Origin: Bacteriovoracaceae bacterium
GTDB taxonomy: Bacteria; Bdellovibrionota; Bacteriovoracia; Bacteriovoracales; Bacteriovoracaceae
Direction: 5' to 3'
Length of the DNA: 64,000 bases
Assembly: GCA_013141065.1 (NCBI GenBank)
Contig: JABFRR010000004.1
Span: forward strand, 99,061-163,060
Shown here: positions 36,891 to 46,544 of the stretch, in pieces
Numbering within the stretch: position 1 is the first letter of the stretch
How the letters are laid out: each line of letters starts with the position of its first letter
Notes under the pieces: generated by a model
Seen by the model: only the letters and a program-made list of their open reading frames with translations
Database searches by the model: none
Told to the model about the DNA's origin: nothing
Program-made: the position numbers and the translations under genes

Positions 36891-37340
36891 ACTATTTCCC
36901 CTATTGTATCGAAAGACTCGTTTTCTCGGTCTTTTCCGAATATTTGGTTTTAAGGCTTTATGCCGTAAACTTTCTAACATAGAAAAAAGCCATTAACTTT
37001 TCGTTTTCAAAATTAAGTACTTTTTTCACTAAACACAAGTAGTTGCGACATTTTTCTTTAAAAAACAAATAGTTAAATTAGTTTTTAAAAAAATGTTGCC
37101 GATCTCAGGCTTAGCGAGCCAAGAAATAGCAACATTGATTTGATGCTGTCAAACAATTTCCCAAACATTTTTTTGTGTTTGGGTTAAAATTTTTGATAAT
37201 GCAATTAAATCAAGTATTAGGGACAGAGCGAAAAAATGACCGATTCTCTCTCAAAAATCAGTTTTAATTAAAGATAATCCTCCCAAAGCTCGATCAAGTT
37301 ACGAGGGAAATACCTTCCTCAGGACTTAAACGGGCGGCCT
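36891..37340. other. Intergenic region with promoters and a hairpin
   Basis: This 450-bp AT-rich region lies between divergent phaR and the TPR lipoprotein gene. At 37160-37183 there is an 8-bp perfect stem (CCCAAACA / TGTTTGGG) around a T-rich loop, followed by TTAAAATTTTT, which could be a weak terminator or the end of an unannotated small RNA. Upstream, GGCTTAGCGAGCC near 37110 is a small GC-rich hairpin. No protein-coding frame of interest is visible. Confidence 0.4.
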
Positions 37341-39191
37341 ATGCGCGTATCAAGAATTCCGATAATCACTATAATGACAGTCTTGGCGTCTTGTTCTCAG
37401 ATGCCTATGACCTCTAGTGTAGATAAGTCCAAAACGATGGATTTTAATCCACCGAAAATTTTGGGCATAAGTAATGGTTCTTTAGAAGACAAGGTAAAAA
37501 GTGCTAAAAAAGCAGGAACTGTCGCAAGTGAATTTTTAGCGACAGATTTTTTCTTAAAGGGGAATGATGCTTCGGTAAGAGGAGAATTCCAATCGGCGAT
37601 CTTATACTTTAAGGCGGCTGTTGAGTTGATGCCAACGGACCATTATTTAAAAAAGAAATTGGCTTTTGAGATGATCCGTTCAGGAGAACTTAATGAAGCA
37701 GAAAAAATTTTAGAACAGGCCTTTGTTCACAACGGCTCTCAAGATGAAATGATGGGTCTAGTATTGGCCAATATTTATTCAACATTAGAAAAAAATAAAG
37801 AAGCAAAACAAATTTATCAGAGACTTCTCGCGGTTCATCCTGAATCAGAAGAAGCTTGTCTTTATCTCGCTAAAATTTATGTTGTAGATAAATTATTCAA
37901 GGAAGTTCATTCCCTCCTTAACACTTGTCAAAAAAAGACTCCTGATAATCCAGCATTTTCCTTTTTTAAAGGACGAGTGGATTATGATCGTGGATTAAAA
38001 TCACAGGCCAAGGTCTATTTTCAAAAATCCCTTGAAATAGATCCTACTTACACGCAGGCAGTACTGGCCATTGGCGCATTATTCGAAGAAAAAGAAGATT
38101 TCATTAGTGCTATGAAAATCTATAAAAAATTTGTTGATATTGAAGACAACAGTACGAATACAAAAGTGCTCGCTCGACTAGTGACTATTATGTTCACATT
38201 GGAAAAAAATGATGAAGTACTTCCTTATGCTTTAACTTTAAGTAACCTCGATGGCAATGATTTGAATTTAAAAGTTCGCTTGGGTCTTCTTTATTCGGAC
38301 TTGGAACGCTTTGATGAAGCTTCAAAATTATTTAAGGAAGTCCTGGCCGTTGTTCCAGAGTCAGATAAAGTTCTTTACTACTTGGGTGCTCTTTTGCAAC
38401 AAACTGGAAAACCTGAAGAAGCAGTTCTTTATTTTAAAAAAATAACACCAGATAGTCCTCTCTTTAGCGATGCAGGTCTTCAAGCCGGGCAATTATTAGC
38501 GGCAATAGCTCGAGAAGATTTGGCGAAAGGTAATCAGGCAGCTTCGTTAGATTTTGAAAAATTCATTGCAGAAAGAGACAGTGCTATTCCAGAAGTTCAA
38601 ATCGAACTTAAAATGCTTCACGCTAGTTTTCTTGAAGATACTCAACAATTTAAAAAAGCGATTGAAGTGCTTCAAAGTTTAAAAACTCATAAAAACTATA
38701 CTGAAAATCATAATTACTATTTAGCTTCTATTTATGAAAAAGACGGACAATCTGAAGCTGCTAGAGTTATAGTTCAACAGATTATCGAAAAAGATCCTAA
38801 TAATGCTCACGCGCTCAATTTTTTAGGTTATTCTTATTTGGAAAAGAATGAAAAATTGCCAATGGCCTTTGAGTATATCTCTAAAGCAGTTTCACTTAGA
38901 CCAGAAGACGGCTATATTAGAGATTCACTAGCTTGGTATTATTATCAGACAGGAAAGTACCAAGAAGCTTTAGTTGAAGCAAAAAAGGCACTCGCTTTAG
39001 TTAAAGATGATGCAACAATTACGAAGCATCTCGGAATGATTTATCAAAGACTTCGTTATTATGATAAGGCTAAAGTTTATTTAACAGAAGCACTCAAAAA
39101 AACGCAAGCAGAAGCTGAAAGAGAGGATGTATTAAAGTTATTAAAAGATGTAGAAAGTGGTCGTATGCCTGCAGCGGCACAAAATCCTTAA
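37341..39191 (+). CDS. TPR-repeat outer-membrane lipoprotein
   Basis: This 616-residue protein has a lipoprotein signal with lipobox VLASC (cysteine 18). The rest is almost entirely tetratricopeptide repeats from about residue 70 to 600. Typical examples are YFQKSLEIDPTYTQAVLAIG, YYLGALLQQTGKPEEAVLYF and SLAWYYYQTGKYQEALVEA. TPR lipoproteins of this size tether envelope complexes or peptidoglycan enzymes. The upstream region has no strong ribosome-binding site, though the ATG at 37341 is the only one that precedes the signal peptide. Its 3' end overlaps the frame of the next lipoprotein. No enzyme domain is seen. Confidence 0.85.
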   Translation: MRVSRIPIITIMTVLASCSQMPMTSSVDKSKTMDFNPPKILGISNGSLEDKVKSAKKAGTVASEFLATDFFLKGNDASVRGEFQSAILYFKAAVELMPTDHYLKKKLAFEMIRSGELNEAEKILEQAFVHNGSQDEMMGLVLANIYSTLEKNKEAKQIYQRLLAVHPESEEACLYLAKIYVVDKLFKEVHSLLNTCQKKTPDNPAFSFFKGRVDYDRGLKSQAKVYFQKSLEIDPTYTQAVLAIGALFEEKEDFISAMKIYKKFVDIEDNSTNTKVLARLVTIMFTLEKNDEVLPYALTLSNLDGNDLNLKVRLGLLYSDLERFDEASKLFKEVLAVVPESDKVLYYLGALLQQTGKPEEAVLYFKKITPDSPLFSDAGLQAGQLLAAIAREDLAKGNQAASLDFEKFIAERDSAIPEVQIELKMLHASFLEDTQQFKKAIEVLQSLKTHKNYTENHNYYLASIYEKDGQSEAARVIVQQIIEKDPNNAHALNFLGYSYLEKNEKLPMAFEYISKAVSLRPEDGYIRDSLAWYYYQTGKYQEALVEAKKALALVKDDATITKHLGMIYQRLRYYDKAKVYLTEALKKTQAEAEREDVLKLLKDVESGRMPAAAQNP

Positions 39192-39793
39192 TATCTCTTA
39201 TAGTAATAGTATTATTATCTGCTTGTTCGTCTCATAAAATCAAATCAACACCGGCTTATTTTGAGTCTGAATTTAAAAAAATTTGCATTGAAGGTAGTGG
39301 AAAGGGAAGAGTTGAACTTCTCACTATCAAGCATATTTTTGATTATGAATCTCAGGTCGATAAAAAAAGGAATTTGTTTAATCTGGCTTTTGATTTTCCT
39401 GTTATAGGTGAAAGACAAATCGCCCTAAGTCTTGATCCGCAAATAGTAAACCGCACTATTAAAAATTCAGAACTCACTGAGCTTTTACGTGAAAACTTGG
39501 GAGAAAGGGCCGATAGTGCAAAGATTAAAAAGGCCTTAGAAGAATTTTTTGTGTTTTTATCAGAGTTCCTAAAATTTAAAACAAGTAATGTTTTTCCCAA
39601 ACATTATAATGCAAGTCAAAAAGATGGACACTTCCTTTTAGAGCGCCAAACCAACTCCTACCGATTTTTAATTGACAGTTTTCAAAGCAATGAAAAGTTT
39701 TATGAACGCTTCCAAGTAAAATTATTTGCCAAAGACCTCTCAAACGAGGCCATTGTGACACTTTTTCTGGTGCCGCAAATTTGCGAAAAGTAA
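39140..39793 (+). CDS. Small lipoprotein with no canonical start codon
   Basis: A frame open from 39119 to 39793 encodes a clear lipoprotein signal, SLIVIVLLSAC, whose lipobox LLSAC is at 39212-39226, followed by about 190 residues of unknown soluble protein (for example VIGERQIALSLDPQIVNRTI). No ATG, GTG or TTG occurs in frame before the signal. I give ATT 39140 as the likeliest start because it supplies a basic n-region (IKRCRKW). A one-base error in the A-run near 39182 is an alternative, and TTG 39374 would remove the signal altogether. The frame overlaps the end of the TPR lipoprotein gene by 52 bp, implying coupled translation. Confidence 0.5.
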   Translation: MKRCRKWSYACSGTKSLISLIVIVLLSACSSHKIKSTPAYFESEFKKICIEGSGKGRVELLTIKHIFDYESQVDKKRNLFNLAFDFPVIGERQIALSLDPQIVNRTIKNSELTELLRENLGERADSAKIKKALEEFFVFLSEFLKFKTSNVFPKHYNASQKDGHFLLERQTNSYRFLIDSFQSNEKFYERFQVKLFAKDLSNEAIVTLFLVPQICEK

Positions 39794-39898
39794 GTTTCGT
39801 ACCGCGCAAAAAAAAAATCCCAAAAAACATGACAAATGCAGAGAATCATAGATATAAATAAAAGTCCGACCAATTTATTTGCGAGTAGAGGTTTTGAA

Positions 39899-41656
39899 AT
39901 GAGAATGCGAAATGTCTTTTTAGTAATGGCCCTTGTCACTTCTGCTTTTTTTGCAGGTTGTGCAAAGAAACAAGATGCGAGCGAACGCGTTTTAAACGTA
40001 GTGAGCGCAGCGGAGATTAAGGGATTCGATCCAATTATGGCCGATGACTTATACTCTGGACGCGAAATCGCAAAAATCTATGAAGGCCTACTGGCTTATC
40101 ACTGGTTGAAAATGCCTTATGAACTTATTCCAAATCTTGCTGAAAGCATGCCAGAAGTTTCAAAAGATGGAATCACTTATACTTTTAAAATTAAAAAAGG
40201 AATTGTCTTCCAAGACGATGCCGCTTTTCCAGGCGGAAAAGGAAGAGAAATTGAAGCAGCAGATTTCGTTTACTCAATTAAACGTCTGGCAGATTCAAAA
40301 AATCAAGCAACTGGTTGGTGGATTCTTGACGGAAAACTCAAAGGCCTAAATGAGTGGAGAGCTAAAAACGAAAAACTTCCAGCTGCAAATTATGATGAAG
40401 AAGTTGTTGGCTTAAAAGCTATCGATAAACATACACTTCAATTCCAATTGGCTAAGCCATTTCCTCAATTTCTCTATGCTCTTGCAATGGGATTTACTTC
40501 TGTAGTTTCTAAAGAAGTTGTAGCAAAATACGGAAAAGAGTTTATCAATCACCCGGTTGGAACAGGTCCATACGTTCTGCCAAAGTTTGATCAAGGTAAA
40601 CGAATTACTTATACAAAAAATCCAACTTTTAGAGAGAAGTTTTATCCAAGTGATGCAAGCCCAGAGTTTCAACACTTATTAGCTGACGCTGGAAAAAAAC
40701 TTCCTCTAATTGATAAAATCGTTGTGCACGTTATGGTTGAATCTCAACCAGCATGGTTGAAGTTTGGTAAAGGTGAAGTTGATTACTTTGGTGTTCCAAA
40801 GGATAACTTTGCAACTGCAGTAAAAGACAATAAACTTTCTGATGACTTAGTTAATAAAGGGATTACTCTGACAATCTCTCCGCAGCTTGATGTTACTTAC
40901 ACCAGCTTTAACTATGATAATAAACTTTTCCACAACACGAATCTTCGTCGTGCAATGTACTTAGCTTATGACGAAAAGAAAGCGAATGAGCTTTTTTATA
41001 ACAATACAGCTTTTCCAGCTCAGTCGATTACACCTCCAGGAATTGCAGGAAATGTAACAACTTATAAAAATCAATGGAAAGGGCCAAACTTAGAACTTGC
41101 AAAAAAGACACTTGCTCTTGCAGGATATCCGGAAGGAAAAGGATTGCCGGAAATTATTTATGATATTCCAGATTCTACAACCTCTCGTCAGATGGGTGAG
41201 TATTTCCAAAAGCAAATGAAGCAAATTGGAATTAAAATAAAAATTTCAGCAAGCCCGTGGCCAGAATTTCAAGCAAAACTAAAAAAGAGATCTGGACAAA
41301 TGTTTGGGATTGCTTGGGGTGCAGATTATCCTGATGCTGAAAACTTTCTTCAACTTTTTTACGGACCCAATTCAGCTCCGGGTGCTAATAGTACAAACTA
41401 CAATAATCCTCAATATAACAAAGATTTTGAGGCCGCTGTAAAAATGCAAGATTCTCCAGCACGAACTGCTCTTTATGAAAAATTAAATCAATATCTTGCT
41501 GAAGAAGCAGTCAGTTTGTTCGGAGTTCACCGTCAAGCTTATACTCTTCAACATGGTTGGCTGAGAAACTATCGTGCAGGTGATCTTCACCACGACAGCC
41601 TTCAGTACTTAAATATTGATTCAGCTAAAAAAGAAGAGTTACTCAAGAAGTTTTAA
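39899..41656 (+). CDS. Peptide ABC transporter substrate-binding lipoprotein (SBP family 5)
   Basis: I start at ATG 39899, preceded by AGAGG at 7-nt spacing. The signal ends in the lipobox FFAGC (cysteine 21), so it is a membrane-anchored lipoprotein. The mature protein shows the family-5 solute-binding pattern: GFDPIMADDLYSGREIAKIYEGL near the start, then DGITYTFKIKKGIVFQDD, AADFVYSIKRLAD, HPVGTGPYVL, and NLRRAMYLAYDEKKANELFY. At 585 residues it is slightly longer than E. coli DppA/OppA. It is the first gene of a complete A-B-C-D-F operon, so it captures di- or oligopeptides. Substrate size cannot be set from sequence. Confidence 0.92.
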   Translation: MRMRNVFLVMALVTSAFFAGCAKKQDASERVLNVVSAAEIKGFDPIMADDLYSGREIAKIYEGLLAYHWLKMPYELIPNLAESMPEVSKDGITYTFKIKKGIVFQDDAAFPGGKGREIEAADFVYSIKRLADSKNQATGWWILDGKLKGLNEWRAKNEKLPAANYDEEVVGLKAIDKHTLQFQLAKPFPQFLYALAMGFTSVVSKEVVAKYGKEFINHPVGTGPYVLPKFDQGKRITYTKNPTFREKFYPSDASPEFQHLLADAGKKLPLIDKIVVHVMVESQPAWLKFGKGEVDYFGVPKDNFATAVKDNKLSDDLVNKGITLTISPQLDVTYTSFNYDNKLFHNTNLRRAMYLAYDEKKANELFYNNTAFPAQSITPPGIAGNVTTYKNQWKGPNLELAKKTLALAGYPEGKGLPEIIYDIPDSTTSRQMGEYFQKQMKQIGIKIKISASPWPEFQAKLKKRSGQMFGIAWGADYPDAENFLQLFYGPNSAPGANSTNYNNPQYNKDFEAAVKMQDSPARTALYEKLNQYLAEEAVSLFGVHRQAYTLQHGWLRNYRAGDLHHDSLQYLNIDSAKKEELLKKF

Positions 41657-41675
41657 TTTCACTTAGGTTTTAGAT

Positions 41676-42617
41676 ATGAATTTGTATTCCTATATCTTTC
41701 GCAGGCTCCTTTATGTCGTCCCGGTACTACTGGGAGTCTGCCTTATAATTTTTGTTATCTTTAATGTTGTAGCTCCTGATCCTGCTTTTATTTTGCTCGG
41801 AAGGCACGCAACCATTGAGCAAATTGCCACTCTTCATAGAGAACTGGGAATGGATAGACCATTTATTGTTCAATATATAGATATTGTTAAAAGTGCATTC
41901 ACTTTTGACTTTGGTTATTCTTGGTCATCTAAACAACAAATTTGGGAGATGATTAAAGCTGGTGCTGGCCCCTCGCTAACGATTACTCTTCCTTTATTTA
42001 TTCTCTCTAATGTGCTTTCAATTTCCATTGCACTCTTGGTGGCTTTTTACCGAGGTAAACTAATCGATAAAGTAGTCTTGTTGGTTTCTATCGCGATGAT
42101 GAGTATTCCAAGTCTGGCTTACATACTTTTTGGGCAATGGTTTTTTGCTGCTTATTTAGGATGGTTTGAAATTGCGGGTTATGAACCAGGTTTTCCCAAT
42201 TTTATTCCATATACTCTTTTACCAGTGCTTCTTTATGTTGCTATTTCGTGGGGCCCAGAAACCAGATTTTATCGTTCTGTGATTCTTGATGAAGTTTACC
42301 AAGACTATGTCCGGACCGCACGAGCTAAAGGTGTGTCTGAATTGTCGGTAATGTTTAAGCATGTTTTAAAAAATGCCATGATACCAATACTCACACAGAT
42401 CATTCTTCAAATACCTTTTTTAATTTTAGGACTCCTATTAGCGGAATCGTTTTTTAGTATTCCTGGCTTAGGTGGCATTATTATTAAGGCCATCAATACG
42501 AGTGATTTCCCAGTAATCAAAGCGATGACAATTTTAAGTGCGATTGGATTTATTCTTTTTGGAGTCATCACTGATGTTTTATACACGGTTGTTGATCCAA
42601 GAATGAGACTTAAGTAG
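41676..42617 (+). CDS. Peptide ABC transporter permease, DppB/OppB type
   Basis: This 313-residue protein has six membrane helices. The first is RRLLYVVPVLLGVCLIIFVI near residue 9-28, followed by the periplasmic HATIEQIATLHRELGMDRP loop. The permease EAA-type loop contains YVRTARAKGVSE near 210, which docks on the ATPase subunits. The C-terminus is FGVITDVLYTVVDPRMRLK, the usual ending of this subunit. It lies 20 bp after the binding-protein gene and 9 bp before the second permease. Confidence 0.92.
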   Translation: MNLYSYIFRRLLYVVPVLLGVCLIIFVIFNVVAPDPAFILLGRHATIEQIATLHRELGMDRPFIVQYIDIVKSAFTFDFGYSWSSKQQIWEMIKAGAGPSLTITLPLFILSNVLSISIALLVAFYRGKLIDKVVLLVSIAMMSIPSLAYILFGQWFFAAYLGWFEIAGYEPGFPNFIPYTLLPVLLYVAISWGPETRFYRSVILDEVYQDYVRTARAKGVSELSVMFKHVLKNAMIPILTQIILQIPFLILGLLLAESFFSIPGLGGIIIKAINTSDFPVIKAMTILSAIGFILFGVITDVLYTVVDPRMRLK

Positions 42618-42626
42618 GAAAGAGAC

Positions 42627-43529
42627 ATGACGACAGCAACGAGTGAAACTTTGACATTAAATAAATCTGAAACCAAAAAAGCTCCAAAATCTTTATGGAG
42701 ACATGCCTTTCATACCATCGTGAGCGATAAGCTTGCATGCGTCTCACTTGTTATTGTGGCAGTTTATTTTTTAGTCGCCATCCTTACTTTTCTTGGTGTT
42801 TTAGCAGCAGATTGGAATGTTGAAGTTGGTTCAGCATATGCAGCACCTAGCATGGATAATATATTTGGAACTGACTTTTTAGGTCGTAGTGTCTTTTTAA
42901 AGACCATCAAGGGAACTGAAACTGCCGTTGCTATTGGATTAGCGACAGCAGCTATAGCACTTATTATCGGAACAACTCTTGGAGCGGTTGCAGGATATTT
43001 CGGTGGTATAGTCGATGAAGTGATTGTTTGGTTTTATACAACTTTTTCTGCCATTCCTTTTATTATGTTATTGGTTTCAATTGCATTCATCATGGGCAAA
43101 GGAACAAGTACTGTTTTTATTTCACTTGGGATTACGAGCTGGGTTGGTCTTTGTCGCGTGGTTCGTGGTGAAGTCATGAAACATAAAGACAGAGAATACA
43201 CTCATGCCGCGACTGCGATTGGAGCAGGTCATACCAGAAAAATATTTAAGCATATTTTACCAAATATCTCTCACGTCTTGATTATTAATTTTTCACTTAC
43301 ATTTGAATCGGCGATTAAAGCTGAAGTCATACTTTCTTACTTAGGTCTTGGAGTTCAAGGGCGTCCAAGTTGGGGAACGATGATTGATGATTCAAAATTA
43401 GAACTTGCACGTGGTGTGTGGTGGCAATTAGGTGCCGCAACTTTTGCAATGTTTGTTATAGTTCTCGCATTTAATATTTTAGGAGATGCTCTTCGTGATG
43501 CTCTCGATCCAAAATTGAAAGGGAAATAA
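42627..43529 (+). CDS. Peptide ABC transporter permease, DppC/OppC type
   Basis: This 300-residue permease has the N-terminal extension (about residues 1-35) and first helix typical of the C subunit. It then shows [20 protein letters not shown] and the EAA loop [24 protein letters not shown] near 190-213. The end is [14 protein letters not shown], a hallmark of DppC/OppC. It pairs with the B subunit to form the membrane channel. There is one base between its stop codon and the start of the next gene. Confidence 0.92.
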   Translation: MTTATSETLTLNKSETKKAPKSLWRHAFHTIVSDKLACVSLVIVAVYFLVAILTFLGVLAADWNVEVGSAYAAPSMDNIFGTDFLGRSVFLKTIKGTETAVAIGLATAAIALIIGTTLGAVAGYFGGIVDEVIVWFYTTFSAIPFIMLLVSIAFIMGKGTSTVFISLGITSWVGLCRVVRGEVMKHKDREYTHAATAIGAGHTRKIFKHILPNISHVLIINFSLTFESAIKAEVILSYLGLGVQGRPSWGTMIDDSKLELARGVWWQLGAATFAMFVIVLAFNILGDALRDALDPKLKGK

Positions 43530-43530
43530 A

Positions 43531-44523
43531 ATGGCTGAAAAAATCCTCGAGGTCAAAGACCTCGTAGTAGAATTTAAAACAGATCGCGGAACCATTAAAG
43601 CTGTTAATGGGGTTAACTTTGACGTGTTCAAGGGAAAGACTGTCGGTATCGTAGGAGAGTCTGGATCTGGAAAATCTGTTTCTGCCCTAGCTATCATGGG
43701 ATTAATTCCAAGTCCTCCAGGTAGAGTGGCCAGTGGACAAATTCTTTTTAACGGAAAGAGTTTAGTCAATATGGAGCCAAGTGAAATGAGAAAAATTCGC
43801 GGAAATAAAATCGCGATGATTTTTCAAGAGCCGATGACTTCACTGAATCCTGTGTTCACTATTGGAAATCAAATTGAAGAAGTTATCGAACTTCACCAAC
43901 CTCAATTATCAAAAAAAGAAAGAACAGCAAAAGCTGTCGATATGCTTCGACTGGTTGGAATTCCTTCACCTGAGTCTCGAGTAAATGAATATCCTCATCA
44001 GCTTTCAGGCGGGATGAGACAAAGAGTAATGATTGCCATCGCACTTTCTTGTGAGCCAGATATTCTCATTGCAGATGAACCGACAACTGCTCTGGACGTA
44101 ACTATTCAAGCTCAAATTTTAGAGCTGATGAAAAAACTGCAAAAAGAACTAGGTATGGGAATTATTCTCATTACTCACGATCTTGGAGTTGTCGCAGAAA
44201 CTTGTGACAGTGTAGCCGTTATGTATTGCGGTCAAATCGTTGAAGCTGCTGACGTAAAAACACTTTTCAATCACCCTAGACATCCCTATACGAAAGGACT
44301 CATGAATTCTATACCGTCATTTGATTCAACAAGTGGCCGCAAGAAAGAAAGACTTCAAACAATTGAAGGTATGGTTCCATCTTTATTTGATCTCCCTAAA
44401 GGATGTAATTTTCAAGACCGTTGTTCAAAAGTGACAGAGCAATGTCGTGGTTCTCATGGTGAGCCGACTCTGCGAGACTTGGATTCAGGACACTTGGCAG
44501 CTTGTTTTAATCCGCTAAATTAA
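43531..44523 (+). CDS. Peptide ABC transporter ATPase, DppD/OppD type
   Basis: This 330-residue ATPase has Walker A GESGSGKS (residues 42-49), the Q-loop [11 protein letters not shown] near 98-108, signature LSGGMRQR (158-165), Walker B LIADEP (179-184) and the H-loop ITHDLG. Its C-terminal oligopeptide/dipeptide extension has the Cys pattern [15 protein letters not shown] (a possible iron-sulfur site, as reported for this subfamily). All catalytic residues are present. It follows the C permease gene directly and is paired with DppF-type ATPase downstream. Confidence 0.94.
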   Translation: MAEKILEVKDLVVEFKTDRGTIKAVNGVNFDVFKGKTVGIVGESGSGKSVSALAIMGLIPSPPGRVASGQILFNGKSLVNMEPSEMRKIRGNKIAMIFQEPMTSLNPVFTIGNQIEEVIELHQPQLSKKERTAKAVDMLRLVGIPSPESRVNEYPHQLSGGMRQRVMIAIALSCEPDILIADEPTTALDVTIQAQILELMKKLQKELGMGIILITHDLGVVAETCDSVAVMYCGQIVEAADVKTLFNHPRHPYTKGLMNSIPSFDSTSGRKKERLQTIEGMVPSLFDLPKGCNFQDRCSKVTEQCRGSHGEPTLRDLDSGHLAACFNPLN

Positions 44524-44542
44524 ACTCTAAGGAAAGAGAAAT

Positions 44543-45520
44543 ATGAGTGAATACCTATTAGAAGTAAAAAATCTTTGTAAAACCTTCCCGATTAAAGGGG
44601 GACTTTTAGGACGAGAAGTTGGTGCAGTAAGAGCAGTCAACGAAGTGAGTTTTAAAATTAAAAAAGGTGAAACTCTGGGCTTAGTTGGAGAGTCTGGCTG
44701 TGGGAAAACCACACTTGGACGTTCAATTCTAAGATTGATTGAGCCAACTTCTGGAGAAGTGTTATTTAAAGGGAAAGATATTGTTAATTATAGCCCAAGT
44801 GAAATGAGGGCCATCAGAAGAAAAATGCAAATCATTTTTCAAGATCCCTATGCCTCATTAAATCCACGTATGACGATTGGAGATATTCTTTCTGAGCCTA
44901 TGGATATTCACGAATTGCATACAGGAAAAGAAGAAAGAAAGGCCCGTCTTTTAAAGCTTCTCTCACAAGTTCAACTTCCACCAGATGCACTTAATAAATA
45001 TCCTCATGAGTTTTCAGGTGGGCAAAGACAACGTATCTGTATCGCCAGAGCACTTGCAGTTGAGCCTGAATTTATCGTTTGTGATGAACCAGTTTCTGCT
45101 TTAGATGTTTCGGTTCAAGCGCAAGTTGTGAATCTCTTAATGGACCTACAAAAAGAACTAGGGCTTACTTATCTTTTTATTGCTCATGATTTAAAAGTTG
45201 TTGAATACATTTCAAATCGTGTAGCAGTTATGTACTTAGGAAACATGGTCGAAGTTGCCGAGTCCAGTGAATTGTACGGAGATGCAAAACATCCCTATAC
45301 CAAAGCGCTTTTCTCAGCTATTCCACATCCAACAACAGAAGGAAGACATGATAGAATCATTCTTGAGGGTGATATTCCAAGTCCAATGAATCCACCAAAA
45401 GGTTGTCATTTCAATCCAAGATGTTGGAATGCTAAAGATGTTTGTCGTGAAACTTTTCCGACTCAAACACATCACTCAGATACACATATGTATCGATGTT
45501 ATAATCCAATTTCGAAATAA
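44543..45520 (+). CDS. Peptide ABC transporter ATPase, DppF/OppF type
   Basis: This 325-residue ATPase has Walker A GESGCGKT (residues 49-56), Q-loop IIFQDPYASLNPR (98-109), signature FSGGQRQR (157-164), Walker B FIVCDEP (177-183) and H-loop IAHDLK. The C-terminal extension has GCHFNPRCWNAKDVC with the same four-cysteine spacing as its partner. Together with the D subunit it powers import. It is the last gene of the operon and is followed after 23 bp by a strong intrinsic terminator. Confidence 0.94.
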   Translation: MSEYLLEVKNLCKTFPIKGGLLGREVGAVRAVNEVSFKIKKGETLGLVGESGCGKTTLGRSILRLIEPTSGEVLFKGKDIVNYSPSEMRAIRRKMQIIFQDPYASLNPRMTIGDILSEPMDIHELHTGKEERKARLLKLLSQVQLPPDALNKYPHEFSGGQRQRICIARALAVEPEFIVCDEPVSALDVSVQAQVVNLLMDLQKELGLTYLFIAHDLKVVEYISNRVAVMYLGNMVEVAESSELYGDAKHPYTKALFSAIPHPTTEGRHDRIILEGDIPSPMNPPKGCHFNPRCWNAKDVCRETFPTQTHHSDTHMYRCYNPISK

Positions 45521-45543
45521 AATTTCATTAAATTTTTCATACT

Positions 45544-45572
45544 AAAAGCCTCAATTATTTGAGGCTTTTTTT
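45544..45572 (+). terminator. Rho-independent terminator of the peptide transporter operon
   Basis: AAAAGCCTCAA at 45544-45554 and TTGAGGCTTTT at 45559-45569 form an 11-bp perfect stem with a 4-base loop (TTAT), followed by a T-run to 45572. It is 23 bp after the DppF-type stop codon and 79 bp before the next start. Confidence 0.9.
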
Positions 45573-45650
45573 ATTTAATATTCATCAAATAAATAGGGCA
45601 TTCAACCGAACAGTATACTGAGAGAAACCTTTGATAATTCAAGGATTCAT

Positions 45651-46538
45651 GTGGAATTGAACTCTATGCAACTAAGAAAATATTTGCTGGCGCCAGGAAA
45701 TATTTTTTGGATAAAAAAATCTGGCAAACAAGTGCTCCTTTGTAAAAAAGGTGATTTGATAAATTTAAATTTTATTCAAAAATTAGAGACGAATAAAGAA
45801 AAAATACTTCTCTCTGAAGCTATTAATTTTGAAATTCAAAAAGATTTTCAAACTGACTATTCCAATTTTGAACTAGAGCTTGTTATTAGAGAAAAAATTG
45901 CTTGGAGAGAAAGGTTCATTGGAAAATTCAAAGATTATTTTTTAGATAATGAAGTTGGTCAATTAGAATTAGACATGTTGGCCTGGTCACTCTTTTCAAA
46001 CTTTAGTCCTAAAGAATCTGAAGATTTTTTAAATCAAGATAATGATATTTTCAGAAGACATTTAAGTGTCGCGAGCTCCTATACATTTTGTGCTTTTTTC
46101 TTGGGCTATTATAGTACTGGATTTCTTTCTACGCTATTCACGAAGACACTAAAGAGCTTAATGAGTATAGGTGAAAAAGGGACAGTTCGACCGTTAAAGG
46201 CAAAACTAGAAAAGATTAATAAGCTGGAAACATTTACTAAAATTGATTTAGAAGAAATTCTTCTAATTGAAAACACTAGTAACTTACTTCATTCAGGTTT
46301 TTTTGAGAGATATGACGGGACAGGGATATCTCATGTGAATATTCGCGAAATGCTAGATTTGGAAATTGTTTTGATTGCCATAAATCGTCAAATGGAATTT
46401 TTTAAAAATGAAAATCTTAATTTATTTAAAGCAATAGAAAAAAATGAGTTTAGGTGTGATTCCAAACTCACTGGATTGATACGCCGGACCTTACTTGAAA
46501 GAGATCAGGGAATTGTCCAAATTGTAGGACTAGGTTAA
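45651..46538 (+). CDS. Degenerate HD-GYP-like protein
   Basis: The start is GTG 45651, with AAGGA 5 nt upstream, and the product is 295 residues. Near residues 215-245 the segment FFERYDGTGISHVNIREMLDLEIVLI echoes the HHERxDGxGYP-loop and following helix of HD-GYP domains (compare HERFDGRGYP in the protein at 1168-1917). The GYP, the HH and the HD pair are all missing, so it should be catalytically dead and might sense or sequester c-di-GMP. A RRHLSVASSYTFCAFF stretch near residue 135-155 takes the place of the usual HSxRVA helix. No membrane helix is clear. It is followed 6 bp later by a coiled-coil gene, so the two are probably an operon. Confidence 0.5.
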   Translation: MELNSMQLRKYLLAPGNIFWIKKSGKQVLLCKKGDLINLNFIQKLETNKEKILLSEAINFEIQKDFQTDYSNFELELVIREKIAWRERFIGKFKDYFLDNEVGQLELDMLAWSLFSNFSPKESEDFLNQDNDIFRRHLSVASSYTFCAFFLGYYSTGFLSTLFTKTLKSLMSIGEKGTVRPLKAKLEKINKLETFTKIDLEEILLIENTSNLLHSGFFERYDGTGISHVNIREMLDLEIVLIAINRQMEFFKNENLNLFKAIEKNEFRCDSKLTGLIRRTLLERDQGIVQIVGLG

Positions 46539-46544
46539 AAGAAA

